The translations under genes were made by a program, and so were the position numbers. A DNA stretch of 14,276 nucleotides from Deinococcus rhizophilus (GTDB taxonomy: Bacteria > Deinococcota > Deinococci > Deinococcales > Deinococcaceae). The notes under the pieces were generated by a model that was given only the letters and a program-made list of their open reading frames with translations, was not told where the DNA came from and ran no database searches. The DNA lies in the NCBI RefSeq assembly GCF_030271215.1, contig NZ_JASNGB010000066.1, forward strand, positions 1 to 14,276. The letters are read 5' to 3'. The first letter of the stretch is position 1, and the number at the start of each line of letters is the position of its first letter. Below are positions 6,313-14,276 of the stretch, piece after piece.

Positions 6313-6993
6313 CTACCGCCTGAGGGCATTGAGGCCTTCCCGAGTTCGGTTGTCGAGAAAAAGGACGCCCTCTGCAGGCACACCCGAACGCCGGGAGAGG
6401 TCAGCTCGAAGGAGTTCACGTTCAGCGTCGGTGAGGCCGCCAGCGTGTGTTCTGACGATGGTGATGCGCCGTCCCCTGCTCCGGGCATAACGCAGGAGAC
6501 GTTCGTCGGACTCGAGCAGCTTTCCCTGAATGAACAGCAGGACGTGTTCGAACTGTTCGAGGGGAAAGAGACGGAGATAGACCTCGGTGGAATGGCGTTG
6601 GGTCCCGTGTCCAGGGGCATCGACGAAAAGGATGTCCTCAAAGAACGAGCAGAGGGGAACGTCCGGATTCCTGGACCAATCGGTCATGTCCGTCCCTATA
6701 CCGATCCGGGGCCTGGGCTGGACACGTTCTTCAGTCAGGGCATCGAGGGTGGTGGACTTCCCCGCGCCGGGTTGTCCCAGCAGTGCGACTTTTCGACCTG
6801 GTGAGCTGCAAAGCTCCTTTCTCAGGCGGTTCAGATTGGCCGTGAGGATCCGCTCGAAGTGGCCGCTCTGCGGGTGCGAAGTGGGCCCGCTGCGCTTGGT
6901 CTTCGGTTCCGGAGATACCGGGGACTCGGCCGTCAACGCACCGACGGCGGCGGCGATAGCGCCCGCGACGGGTAGGGCGAGAAGCCACCACAT
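6313..6993 (-). CDS. Small membrane-anchored IRG/TRAFAC-type GTPase, possibly truncated
   Basis: The ATG lies 1 bp after the stop of the preceding GTPase gene, so translation is probably coupled. Residues 2-20 are a hydrophobic segment (WWLLALPVAGAIAAAV), a likely N-terminal anchor. A Pro/Ser linker leads to the G domain: P-loop GQPGAGKST at 73-81, a G3-type DAPGHG at 125-130, and a G4 position reading VRTHAGG near 180-186 instead of NKxD. IRG proteins use TKxD there, and GIMAP/Toc proteins THA-type motifs. The protein stops at residue 226 just as the last G-domain helix should begin (EGLNALRR). The stop abuts the IS end, so the C-terminus may be cut short. Biochemical role unknown; a membrane-associated partner of the first GTPase is inferred. 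Confidence 0.75.
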   Translation of the reverse strand: MWWLLALPVAGAIAAAVGALTAESPVSPEPKTKRSGPTSHPQSGHFERILTANLNRLRKELCSSPGRKVALLGQPGAGKSTTLDALTEERVQPRPRIGIGTDMTDWSRNPDVPLCSFFEDILFVDAPGHGTQRHSTEVYLRLFPLEQFEHVLLFIQGKLLESDERLLRYARSRGRRITIVRTHAGGLTDAERELLRADLSRRSGVPAEGVLFLDNRTREGLNALRR

Positions 6994-6994
6994 C

Positions 6995-8065
6995 TCAGCG
7001 TTTCAGCCGCGTCTGCAGGCGGCGTTCGGCGACGGCGTGGCAGCAATCGACGTAGGCGTTGCCCTCTGCCACGCAGGCGACCAGGGACAGGCCACCACCG
7101 ATGATGTTCCCCACGAGGGGGAGGAAGCGTCCGAGGGCTTTGGGGAGTGCATAGTTGGCCAGCACTTTCTCGGCCGCTTTCCGGCCGCCTGGAACGGCGG
7201 ACGAGTTCATCAATTTGCTCAGGACATTCATCGTGCCACTGTCGCAGGCCTCGATTTCAGGGATATCCGCGTCCGTCAGGCCGTAGTCGTGACGGATTTT
7301 GGACTTCATGTCGTCGATCACCCTGCGGTCGACGGCCAAGTTGACCCCGGGAACAGGATTGAGGGCTCCGTTCGCCACCGCGTACATGGCGGCAGTGTTC
7401 ACCCGCTTTCGGCTGGCCGCCTTCTTGGCCTGGAGAGCCCCTTCCGTCCTGGCCCGCATGGACCGGGCCCACCGATCTTGCTTGGCGGCGTCCAGCAACT
7501 CGAAGACATGCCGCTTGAGCTCCTCGATCCCCTTGGTCTTCCCATCTTCGTCCGGGCGACAACTGGTGAACAGGACATCCACGTCGCGGCCCACCTGGGC
7601 CCGGATGTCTGCCCGCTTCTCCTGCTCGAGCTGCTCGGTCGTCTTTCCCTTCTGCCACAGCTGATCGTGCTTGTTGAAGACGAAGACGCACGGCCGCCCG
7701 CACTCCAGGAGATACCGGAAGAACTCTGAATCGGCCTGGACGAGCTTGCCGCTGCTGACACAGATATAGACGTCGAAAGAATCGACGGCGAAGCGCTCGA
7801 AGTAGGTCTCTTTCGGGAACCGTGTGGTGCCGTAGCCTGGCAGGTCACAGAACTGGACGTCTGGAACGGTGACGGCGGTGTGGCAGCTCATCTTCGTGGT
7901 CGTGTCGGTGTGTATGCCGACTTGCGCCTCGTCGGCGCTCAGGATCTCGTTGATCAGGGAGGACTTGCCAGCTCCGGGCTGGCCGAACAGCGCGACGCGG
8001 ACCACTGTTCCGTCCAACTCTTCCAGTTCACGCCTCAGCCGTCTCGCTTCTTCGTCTAGACTCAT
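6995..8065 (-). CDS. IRG-like GTPase with hydrophobic C-terminal domain, 356 aa
   Basis: The ATG has GAGG 6 nt upstream. The G domain is complete: P-loop GQPGAGKSS (28-36), threonines at 53-57 that could supply G2, DLPGYGT (74-80) and NKHD (131-134). These mark a GTP-specific TRAFAC GTPase. Residues 200-260 are basic helices with GALNPVPGVNLAVD, a turn also seen in DUF697/IRG-type C-terminal domains. Residues about 308-335 (ALGRFLPLVGNIIGGGLSLVACVA) form a Gly-rich hydrophobic segment like the IRG P-L-x-G-x-x-x-G-G-G stretch that contacts membranes. Bacterial relatives occur as tandem pairs, as here. The gene starts 132 bp downstream of the helicase gene on the same strand. A membrane-acting effector or sensor in phage defence is plausible but inferred from context. 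Confidence 0.82.
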   Translation of the reverse strand: MSLDEEARRLRRELEELDGTVVRVALFGQPGAGKSSLINEILSADEAQVGIHTDTTTKMSCHTAVTVPDVQFCDLPGYGTTRFPKETYFERFAVDSFDVYICVSSGKLVQADSEFFRYLLECGRPCVFVFNKHDQLWQKGKTTEQLEQEKRADIRAQVGRDVDVLFTSCRPDEDGKTKGIEELKRHVFELLDAAKQDRWARSMRARTEGALQAKKAASRKRVNTAAMYAVANGALNPVPGVNLAVDRRVIDDMKSKIRHDYGLTDADIPEIEACDSGTMNVLSKLMNSSAVPGGRKAAEKVLANYALPKALGRFLPLVGNIIGGGLSLVACVAEGNAYVDCCHAVAERRLQTRLKR

Positions 8066-8197
8066 CTTGGCCTCATATACGTACGAACTGCGCCGTGTGT
8101 TCCCGGGGGCCCCCAGCGGGTGTCCGGACTCCTGCGTCGGGGGAAATCATGCGGCGTGACTCTGTGGCTGTACGTTCCCCACCCTGGCGAATGACAT
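8066..8197 (-). other. Gap between helicase and GTPase genes
   Basis: This 132-bp gap contains no gene. Near its right end GAATGACATTC (8189-8199) is a short palindrome overlapping the helicase stop. Near 8103-8122 a G/C-rich palindromic run (GGGGGCCCCC core) could impede transcription. TATATG on the minus strand close to the GTPase ribosome-binding site could be a -10 box but has no clear -35. The GTPases may therefore have their own promoter or be read through. Confidence 0.35.
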
Positions 8198-11100
8198 TCA
8201 CAGCGCCGCAGAGGGCCGCCGCAGCAGCATGAACGGGTTGGTGACGGTGGGTTGATCGGCCGCCTGTTCCCGCACGAGGGCGAGCGTGGCCAGAATGTCG
8301 GGATGGTCGGGAGCCCACAGCGGGTGGCTCACGACCAGCACCTTGCCGCGGTGCTTGCCTGCGCCCAGGAAGACGGGCAGGGGGGTCGACGCGCGCAGCG
8401 GCCTGAACTGCAGTTGCTGCAAGCTGCCCAGGATGGCTGACCTGTCCGGGTGCAGCAATGCCTCCCAGGAACTGCCCGTGAAGGTCAGCGGCGCGTTCCC
8501 ACGCAGCAGGGCCACCATGTCCAGCGCCAGCCGCCAGTCGAGCAGCGGATGGAAGGCCAGGTTGGTGTAGTCGCGCAGGCAGCGGGCGCAACTGGTGTCG
8601 CAGGACGCGGCGTGGCCCTGCCAGGCCTGGGACAACTGCACGTCCAGGGTGCTCAGCAACTGTCCGAACTGCGCCGGCTGCGCGAGGTGGGTGGCGTACC
8701 CGGCCCCGTTCTCCAGTCGGTCGCTCAGGAAGGCCTGGCCCTCCGGGTCTGAGTCTGTGCCCCGGCGGGTCGCATACAGCCCGCCTTCGAGCTCCCCGGA
8801 CTCGATGTCCAGCAGGACGGACGCGGCGTCGCGCAGGGCGAACGCGACGCTGTACCACGCCGCGCGGCCCTCGACCTGGCTGGGCAGGGCGCGGTGGTGT
8901 TCGGGCCAGACTTCCAATCCCACACGCAGGGTGTCGGTCCGCCGACTGGACAGCAGGGTGATGCGGCGTCCACGGGCGTCACTCTGCGCGGCGGAGGTCC
9001 GTTCCAGGCTGGCCACATACGCGCCACCCAGCGCCCGGTTGGGATGGGGCACGAACTCGAAGCCGTCCCGGCCCCCGTAGTCGTTGAAGGTCAGGATCTC
9101 TCCGGGCTGTCCCAGGGGACTGCTCTGCAGCACGGCGTTCTCGGTCCTGGAGGTCTGCCCGCCCTCCTGGACCGCCATGGTCGGCCGAGTGGTCGTCCCG
9201 CGGATCTCGAAAAAGCCGTTGTAGTCCCGTGGCTCTCCTGTGGCAAAGAAATGCCGGGGCTCGCGGGCGTCGAGAACGCGCAGGGCTTCCTGGCCACAGG
9301 TGGGGCAGACCACGGTCTGGCGCTCCTGCCCGGCGAGGTCCGCCGTGTGGTGGACCGCCCGGCAGTGCCGGCAGGTGCCCATTGGGCGAGGATTCGCCTC
9401 CCCCAGCGGCGGGTAGAGGCCTGGACTGACGCGGGCGAGTCCCCGCGGAGCCGGATGCAAGTTCGCGACCCCGGCCGACGTGTGGACCAGTTTGTCGCGG
9501 ACGATCTCCGCGCCGGGTGCGAACGCGCTGATGGCCAAGTCCAGGTCGCGGTCGACCACGTTGCGCGGTGGGAAGTCCCGACCAGAGATCCGCTCGAGCG
9601 GGTCGAGGTAGAGCAGGCGGGTGCGGGTGGGAAAGCCGAACATCGGCAGCAGCCCGGCGTGGGCGAGGCGTTCACTGAGGGCTTCTTGCACGTATCTGTC
9701 GTCGCCTGCGATCGCGAGAATTTTCCCGGGCAGGCTCTGGAGCCCGGCCAGAACCTCCTCGACCTGCCAGTTCTCCAACCGCGTCCAGGCCGCGAGCCGC
9801 AGCGCCAGGGCCCTCACCTGCGCCTGATGCGCCGGATCGACGAGAAAGGCCTCGAGCGCGGCCCGCCGCTGCGGATCGTCGCGCCACTCCTGGGCCGTCC
9901 CGAATTCGCCGTGCACGCTGTCCTGGGGAGGAGCAGCACCGTCCACCGCGCCCAGGGCTTCCCGCAGGACCTCCTTGATCAGCACCCGGCGGTAGATCGT
10001 CAGGCTGGACACGTCCACGTACGGCGGCGGCGGCGCGTCCCCGGTCATCGCCTCCGGATGCTGGTAGTAGTACAGGTCGTGGCTGCGGCCGCGGCACAGG
10101 GTCACGGCCAGGCTCACGCCCGCGCCGCGGCGCCCGGCGCGGCCCACGCGCTGCTGGTAGGAAAAGCGGCGCGGGGGCATGTTGCTCATCATCACCGCGT
10201 TGAGGCTGCCGATGTCGACCCCGGCTTCCATGGTGGTGGTCACGCTGAGCAGGTCGACGCCCCCGGCCACCGGGTTCTCGCCATCCAGGAAGACCTCCTG
10301 GAAGTGCCGCTGGCGCTGTGCGCGCGCCGCATTGTCGGTCTGGCCAGTGAGTTCCTCGGCGTTGAGCCGGAATCCGGCGCCCGCGTAACGGGCGAGGTAG
10401 GTGTAGTAGTCCTCCCCGGTGTCCGGATCGCCGCCCGGCGCCGCCTCGACCCGGCCGCCGCAGTGCACGCAGAGGCCGGCTGCCGCGTGCAGGTAGGAGG
10501 CGCGGCACTTCGCGCACCGGTAGCTCGCGCCTCCGTCCTGCGCGCCGATCAAGACGAGGTTGTCCGGCCGGACGATCAGGTTGTAGGCGCTGCCCTCCGC
10601 GTAGGCGCGCGACAGGAGCGTCGCCTTGAAGGTGGCCTCGTCCTCCCCCAGGTTCCTCAGGTAGGCCTTGACGGGCTGCGGCAGGACCGTCTCGCTGCCC
10701 GGTGCCACGAATTCCGAATCGGCGTACAGGCGCTTGACCCCCAGGTACCGGATGATCGCGTCCGTCGCTTCCTGGATGGGCACGCTGGCCCCCGGCACCG
10801 GGGCATGCACGCGGCCGTGCCCGGTGCTTTCCAGGGTCCGCACCTGGTGCGTGAACAGCACCATCATCATCTCGGCCAGCAGCAGCTGCTCCAGCGTCCG
10901 GTGGTGCTCCCTGGCCTCGGTCTGCTGCCGCACGGCGACCCCGTCGGCGGCCCAGCGGTAGGCCCGGTACCAGGGCTGCGCCGGGTCGTTGCCTTCCCGG
11001 TAGGTGAGCGCCGCGCGGGTGTTCCCGCCCGGGCATGTCCCGGTTTCCAGCAGCCGGGCGAAGACGGCCTCGCGCAGCTGCCCCAGCGGCATTCGGGCCG

Positions 11101-13675
11101 GGTACTGCGCGAGCAGGTCGAGCAGCTCTTGGCGCTGGTTCTCGCTCAGGGGAGCGCCCAGCAGCAGCACCGGCAGCAGCGCCGCGGAGGTCGAGCGCGC
11201 CGCGAAGCGGGTGGCGCGGGGCTCGTCGTCCGGCAGCAGGGGCTGCGCCGCCTGGTCGGCCAGGGCCGGATTGATGGCCCGGAGTGCGTCCAGCGCGGTC
11301 TGGAGGTGACCCAGATGGTGCAGGTTCACCCGGACGGCGGCCTCGAGGTCACGGCTCGCTTCCCGCAGGGCGGCCAGCAGGGCCACCCGCACCATGTCCC
11401 GGTAATGGTCACGCTCCATCCCGGCGGCCAGGCGCGCGGCGTCCTGACGCGAGTCCGAGAACACCACGAGCTTGCGGCTGCCGGGGTCGACCTCCCGCAT
11501 CAGGGTGCTCGCGAGCACCTGGGCCGCTTTCTGGAAGCCTGTGCGGTGGTGACGGATGGGCGTGGGCAGGACGTCGCGCCGGCGGTAGTCGGTGTCGCAG
11601 CGGGGGCACACGGGCGGCAGCGCCGGTTCGTGGTCGACATCTCCCGGCTGTGCGCTCTGCACGGCGTACTTCCACACCGGTTGCAGGTCGTCTTCCGGCG
11701 TGGCCCGCCCGACCTGCGCCGCGCTGTAGACCTTGCCGGTGGCGCGTTCGAGGTAGGCCGCCTGCCAGCTGCGGGTGCGCCTGTCCCAGGTGTAGGACGT
11801 CCGCTCCGGGGCCGTGCGGGCATGGTCGTCGACCGGCCACAGCACGGCGTAGCGGCCGTAGCTCCGGCTTTCCTGCCGGTCCGGGGCGTTCTCGAGGTCG
11901 GTGGGGTCCGCGCTCAGCATCAGCTCGCCGCCGCCTTTGCGGTGGTAGCCCCCCAGCAGCACCTCGCCGCAGACCTCGCACACCATCAGGTCCAGCACCC
12001 GCGACCCGCAGTCGCAGGTCAGGCGGTGGGTGCCGTGCAGGGTGCCGACCGGCACGTCGTCGGCACTGCTCCGACCACACGCCGGCCGGGTGCAGACCCA
12101 CAGGTTCTGCAGGTTGGCGAAGAACAGGTGGGCACGTACGGGTTGAGGCGCTGTCCCGCCAGCCAGCCGGGCGGTGGCGAGCGCGAGCAGGGTGCCCCGC
12201 AGCGGGGCAGGATCGTCCGTGCCGTACAGGGTTCGGCTGAGATCGTGGGTGCCCGTCGCGCGGACGGCCGAGAGATCCGGATCGAAGCAGGCCCCGCGCA
12301 GGGCGCCCGGCACACCGGCCTGCTCGAGGGCACCCGCGAGGGTTTCGCCACCCAGGGCCCGGGTCAGGGCCGTCTCCGCCTCGGGACTCACGACCGTCGC
12401 GCCGGAGGTCAGCTCCGCCGCGGGACTGGCCGCCGCGAACGCGGCGAACGCCTCGCGGTGGGCCCGCAGGTCCGGGGCGTTCTTGGGAGCCTCCTGCGGC
12501 GTGCCGATCACCCGGAACCGCGCCGGATCGCGCCCGAAGAACTCGCTCAGGAACGTGCGGCCCCGCTCGCTCCCGTCGAGGCTCGCCGAGGTGGCCAGAA
12601 TCCGCAGCTGCGGACTGTCCGGCTCGAGGCCCAGCCGGTCGAGTAGCAGCCGCAGGATGTACGACACCTCGGTGCCCGGCGTGCCGCGGTAAGCATGCAG
12701 CTCGTCCACGACCAGGGAGAAGACGTGGCCCGGGTCGGCCTCGAGCCACGCCCGGGTCTGGCGGAACATGTCCTGCTCGAGCGTCCGCATCAGCATGATG
12801 TTGAGCATCGAGTAGTTGGTGATCAGCAGGTCCGGCGGCGTGTCCTGCGCGTCCCAGCGGCTCCACAGCTCGCCGCCGTCCATCCGCGGGAAGTGGTACT
12901 CGGAACCGTCCCCGCGCGCCTGCAGCTGGGCATGAACGGCCGCCCATTCGGCCTCACGATCCTGCAACCGTTCGCGCAGGCGCTGCGCGCGTTTCTCGTC
13001 GCGCCCGCCGGGCAGCGGGGCCAGGGAGGTATAGCGCCCGTAGGTGATGCGGTTGCCGCGCCGCTCGCGGTCGAGCCAGCCGGTGACCCCAGGGCCGTCC
13101 AGCACCGAGCGCAGGCGCCGCAGCTGGTCCTCGACCAGGGCGTTGAGCGGGTAGAGGATCAGCGCCCGGACGGCGTGCGGCCGCGTCACGTGGCCCCACT
13201 GCGGGACGCGCTCCCCCTTGGATCGCCACCACTCTCGGCGGGCAGGTACCGGCCCCGGGGCTGTCCAGGTCGCGCTGTCCGCAGCCAGGGCGGCGAGCAG
13301 GGGCAGCATGAAGGCCTCGGTCTTGCCCGAACCGGTACCGGTGGTGACGACGACGTCCTCTCCGGCCAGGCTGGCCTGCAAGGCGGCGAGCTGGTGCGCG
13401 TAGAGGGTCCGCCCCTCCGGGAAGAGCGGCGCCCCGAGGGTCGCCAGGCCGGCGTACCGCTCCGGAAGGGTGTTCACGGCCTGCTCCAGCGTGAGGCCGC
13501 TGGACGGGTAGGTGGGGACCGGTTCAATCAGGGGGGGCTGGGCCAGGACGCCCGGCCGGCGCAGCAGGGTCCGGCGCTCCTCCGCCAGCGCGGGGTAGCG
13601 CAGCGGAAAGGCGCTCTCCACGTACAGCCGGTAGACGCGCTCGAGCCGGTCGTGCAGGGCGAGGGGATCGTTCAC
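8198..13675 (-). CDS. DruE-like giant DExH helicase with C-terminal DUF1998 region, 1825 aa
   Basis: I start at GTG 13675, which overlaps the upstream stop as GTGA; the open frame beyond it is an Arg/Pro-rich shadow. Motifs in order: LYAHQLAAL near 91 (Q-motif-like), Walker A TTGTGSGKTEAF at 111-122, ILYPLNALVEDQ at 172-184, DExH box VVDELHAYRGTPG at 322-334, motif III ATSAS at 361-365. Cys clusters lie near 527-570, 690, 1053-1075 and 1432-1462. FSDSRQDAA is near 740. Motifs V and VI are TTTMEAGVDIG and QQRVGRAGRRG near 1170. The C-terminal CDTSCARCLRDYTN near 1690-1705 is the DUF1998/MrfA zinc site. MrfA/YprA proteins are about 750 aa; this length and Cys content match Druantia DruE. DISARM splits helicase and DUF1998 into DrmA and DrmB. 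It likely unwinds or translocates on nucleic acid in phage defence. Confidence 0.82.
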   Translation of the reverse strand: MNDPLALHDRLERVYRLYVESAFPLRYPALAEERRTLLRRPGVLAQPPLIEPVPTYPSSGLTLEQAVNTLPERYAGLATLGAPLFPEGRTLYAHQLAALQASLAGEDVVVTTGTGSGKTEAFMLPLLAALAADSATWTAPGPVPARREWWRSKGERVPQWGHVTRPHAVRALILYPLNALVEDQLRRLRSVLDGPGVTGWLDRERRGNRITYGRYTSLAPLPGGRDEKRAQRLRERLQDREAEWAAVHAQLQARGDGSEYHFPRMDGGELWSRWDAQDTPPDLLITNYSMLNIMLMRTLEQDMFRQTRAWLEADPGHVFSLVVDELHAYRGTPGTEVSYILRLLLDRLGLEPDSPQLRILATSASLDGSERGRTFLSEFFGRDPARFRVIGTPQEAPKNAPDLRAHREAFAAFAAASPAAELTSGATVVSPEAETALTRALGGETLAGALEQAGVPGALRGACFDPDLSAVRATGTHDLSRTLYGTDDPAPLRGTLLALATARLAGGTAPQPVRAHLFFANLQNLWVCTRPACGRSSADDVPVGTLHGTHRLTCDCGSRVLDLMVCEVCGEVLLGGYHRKGGGELMLSADPTDLENAPDRQESRSYGRYAVLWPVDDHARTAPERTSYTWDRRTRSWQAAYLERATGKVYSAAQVGRATPEDDLQPVWKYAVQSAQPGDVDHEPALPPVCPRCDTDYRRRDVLPTPIRHHRTGFQKAAQVLASTLMREVDPGSRKLVVFSDSRQDAARLAAGMERDHYRDMVRVALLAALREASRDLEAAVRVNLHHLGHLQTALDALRAINPALADQAAQPLLPDDEPRATRFAARSTSAALLPVLLLGAPLSENQRQELLDLLAQYPARMPLGQLREAVFARLLETGTCPGGNTRAALTYREGNDPAQPWYRAYRWAADGVAVRQQTEAREHHRTLEQLLLAEMMMVLFTHQVRTLESTGHGRVHAPVPGASVPIQEATDAIIRYLGVKRLYADSEFVAPGSETVLPQPVKAYLRNLGEDEATFKATLLSRAYAEGSAYNLIVRPDNLVLIGAQDGGASYRCAKCRASYLHAAAGLCVHCGGRVEAAPGGDPDTGEDYYTYLARYAGAGFRLNAEELTGQTDNAARAQRQRHFQEVFLDGENPVAGGVDLLSVTTTMEAGVDIGSLNAVMMSNMPPRRFSYQQRVGRAGRRGAGVSLAVTLCRGRSHDLYYYQHPEAMTGDAPPPPYVDVSSLTIYRRVLIKEVLREALGAVDGAAPPQDSVHGEFGTAQEWRDDPQRRAALEAFLVDPAHQAQVRALALRLAAWTRLENWQVEEVLAGLQSLPGKILAIAGDDRYVQEALSERLAHAGLLPMFGFPTRTRLLYLDPLERISGRDFPPRNVVDRDLDLAISAFAPGAEIVRDKLVHTSAGVANLHPAPRGLARVSPGLYPPLGEANPRPMGTCRHCRAVHHTADLAGQERQTVVCPTCGQEALRVLDAREPRHFFATGEPRDYNGFFEIRGTTTRPTMAVQEGGQTSRTENAVLQSSPLGQPGEILTFNDYGGRDGFEFVPHPNRALGGAYVASLERTSAAQSDARGRRITLLSSRRTDTLRVGLEVWPEHHRALPSQVEGRAAWYSVAFALRDAASVLLDIESGELEGGLYATRRGTDSDPEGQAFLSDRLENGAGYATHLAQPAQFGQLLSTLDVQLSQAWQGHAASCDTSCARCLRDYTNLAFHPLLDWRLALDMVALLRGNAPLTFTGSSWEALLHPDRSAILGSLQQLQFRPLRASTPLPVFLGAGKHRGKVLVVSHPLWAPDHPDILATLALVREQAADQPTVTNPFMLLRRPSAAL

Positions 13676-14276
13676 GCCGGAACGCCCTCGTCCAGAGCCT
13701 GCTCGGCGAGCGCGCAGCCCAGCAGGGACGTCAGGTGCCGCGCGACGTCCGGAGCCACGTTGCGGTACACCAGCCAGCGGCCGACCCGGGTGGGCAGCAG
13801 GCCGCTGCACAGTACCAGGACGCGCTCGTACAGTTCCGGCGGGCGCTGGTCTTCCGGAAGGGCGAGCTGCCACCGCGCCGCGTCGTAGCGGACGTCCAGC
13901 AGCAGGCCAGCGCCCTCTAGGGTGAGGTAGCGCAGTCCGTACCAGTCGCCGCGGCGCCAGTCCTGCCCGCCACCGTGCAGCAGCGTGAGGGTGCGGCCCT
14001 CCGGGCCCGTCACCTCGTAGAGGCCCGGCTCTCCGGTGACCGGGCCTTTCCGGAACGACAGGCCGTCGAAGCGCGCGAAGGTGTGGCGGGCGGTGCTCAC
14101 GCCCCCCACAGCCGGCAGGCTCTGGCGGAATTCTTCCAAGGTCGGCAGGGCGAGGGTCAGCTCGCGCCCGGGCTCGGCCACGGTCGGGACGTCCGTCGGC
14201 TCCGGGCCCACGCGCAGCCGGGCGGGGCCGTCCCACTGCCCGTCGCGCTCGCCGAAACTGTGCGGACTGCGGCAGC
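13672..14276 (-). CDS. C-terminal part of an unrecognised protein upstream of the helicase
   Basis: The frame is open from the right window edge to TGA at 13672, about 200 residues, so the start lies outside the window. The GTG at 14211 could be read as a start, but the frame reads naturally before it (HSFGERDGQWDGPARLRVG). The visible part has an acidic/Pro stretch, a strand-rich middle (RHTFARFDGLSFRKG; GLYEVTGPEGRTLTLLHGGGQDWRRGDWYGLRYL) and a helical end (ERVLVLCSGLLPTRVGRWLVY; VARHLTSLLG). It overlaps the helicase start by 4 bp, indicating tight co-expression. In Druantia, partner genes such as DruH (type III) sit next to DruE; whether this is one cannot be told from the fragment. Confidence 0.7.
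   Translation of the reverse strand, partial: CRSPHSFGERDGQWDGPARLRVGPEPTDVPTVAEPGRELTLALPTLEEFRQSLPAVGGVSTARHTFARFDGLSFRKGPVTGEPGLYEVTGPEGRTLTLLHGGGQDWRRGDWYGLRYLTLEGAGLLLDVRYDAARWQLALPEDQRPPELYERVLVLCSGLLPTRVGRWLVYRNVAPDVARHLTSLLGCALAEQALDEGVPA

Noticed and set aside
6587..7729. 380-aa plus-strand ORF across both GTPases
   Set aside because: It is antisense to two frames with full P-loops and other G motifs; no domain is recognisable.
8189..8199. GAATGACATTC palindrome as a Deinococcus radiation-response motif
   Set aside because: It lacks the full 17-bp motif and overlaps a stop codon at the end of a gene; probably chance.
8894..12646. 1250-aa plus-strand ORF opposite the helicase
   Set aside because: It lies antisense to a gene with all helicase motifs, and its composition (Arg, Gly, His, Val, Gln excess) is typical of GC-rich shadow frames.
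13676..14236. N-terminal extension of the helicase by 187 residues
   Set aside because: The added sequence is Arg/Pro/Gly-rich low complexity and overlaps the upstream gene in another frame; the GTGA overlap gives a better start.

Overview
This is a GC-rich bacterial window with intergenic layouts that resemble Deinococcus: two toxin-antitoxin-type genes have a TANNNT -10 box only 5-6 nt before the start codon (leaderless mRNA), and the protein types fit a Deinococcus plasmid or accessory replicon. The genus is an inference from style; no rRNA, tRNA or housekeeping marker is present.

Left part (1-5016) is an accessory region of small genes. It holds an unrecognised 194-aa protein (359-943, +); a Phd-type antitoxin and RelE/ParE-type toxin pair (1652-1005, -) with a tandem TTGTACACT operator; an orphan promoter that runs straight into a strong terminator (1697-1758); an unrecognised 155-aa protein (2293-1826, -) divergent from a DUF4258-like toxin plus XRE-type antitoxin pair (2336-3108, +), with a palindrome between them; a ribbon-helix-helix-like protein (3738-3244, -); and three further unrecognised small ORFs, the last cut by an insertion sequence. 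Two intergenic hairpins share the arm CATCAACAGGG.

Middle (5017-6312) is a complete 1296-bp IS3-family element with 18-bp perfect terminal inverted repeats, a DDE transposase, and an A7 slippery site with a following stem-loop. Its orfA carries an extra frame break, so the copy is probably dead.

Right part (6313-14276) is a minus-strand cluster read right to left: the C-terminal part of an unrecognised protein entering from the window edge; a 1825-aa DExH helicase with several Cys clusters and a C-terminal DUF1998-type region, resembling Druantia DruE; an IRG-like GTPase with a hydrophobic C-terminal segment; and a second smaller GTPase with an N-terminal membrane segment and a degenerate G4 motif. 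The partial gene and helicase overlap by 4 bp (GTGA), and the two GTPases are 1 bp apart. The most interesting possibility is that helicase and GTPase pair form one antiphage system: nucleic-acid surveillance by the helicase, membrane-linked response by paired GTPases. That link rests on gene order only. The IS sits flush against the end of the second GTPase, so part of the original locus may have been lost.
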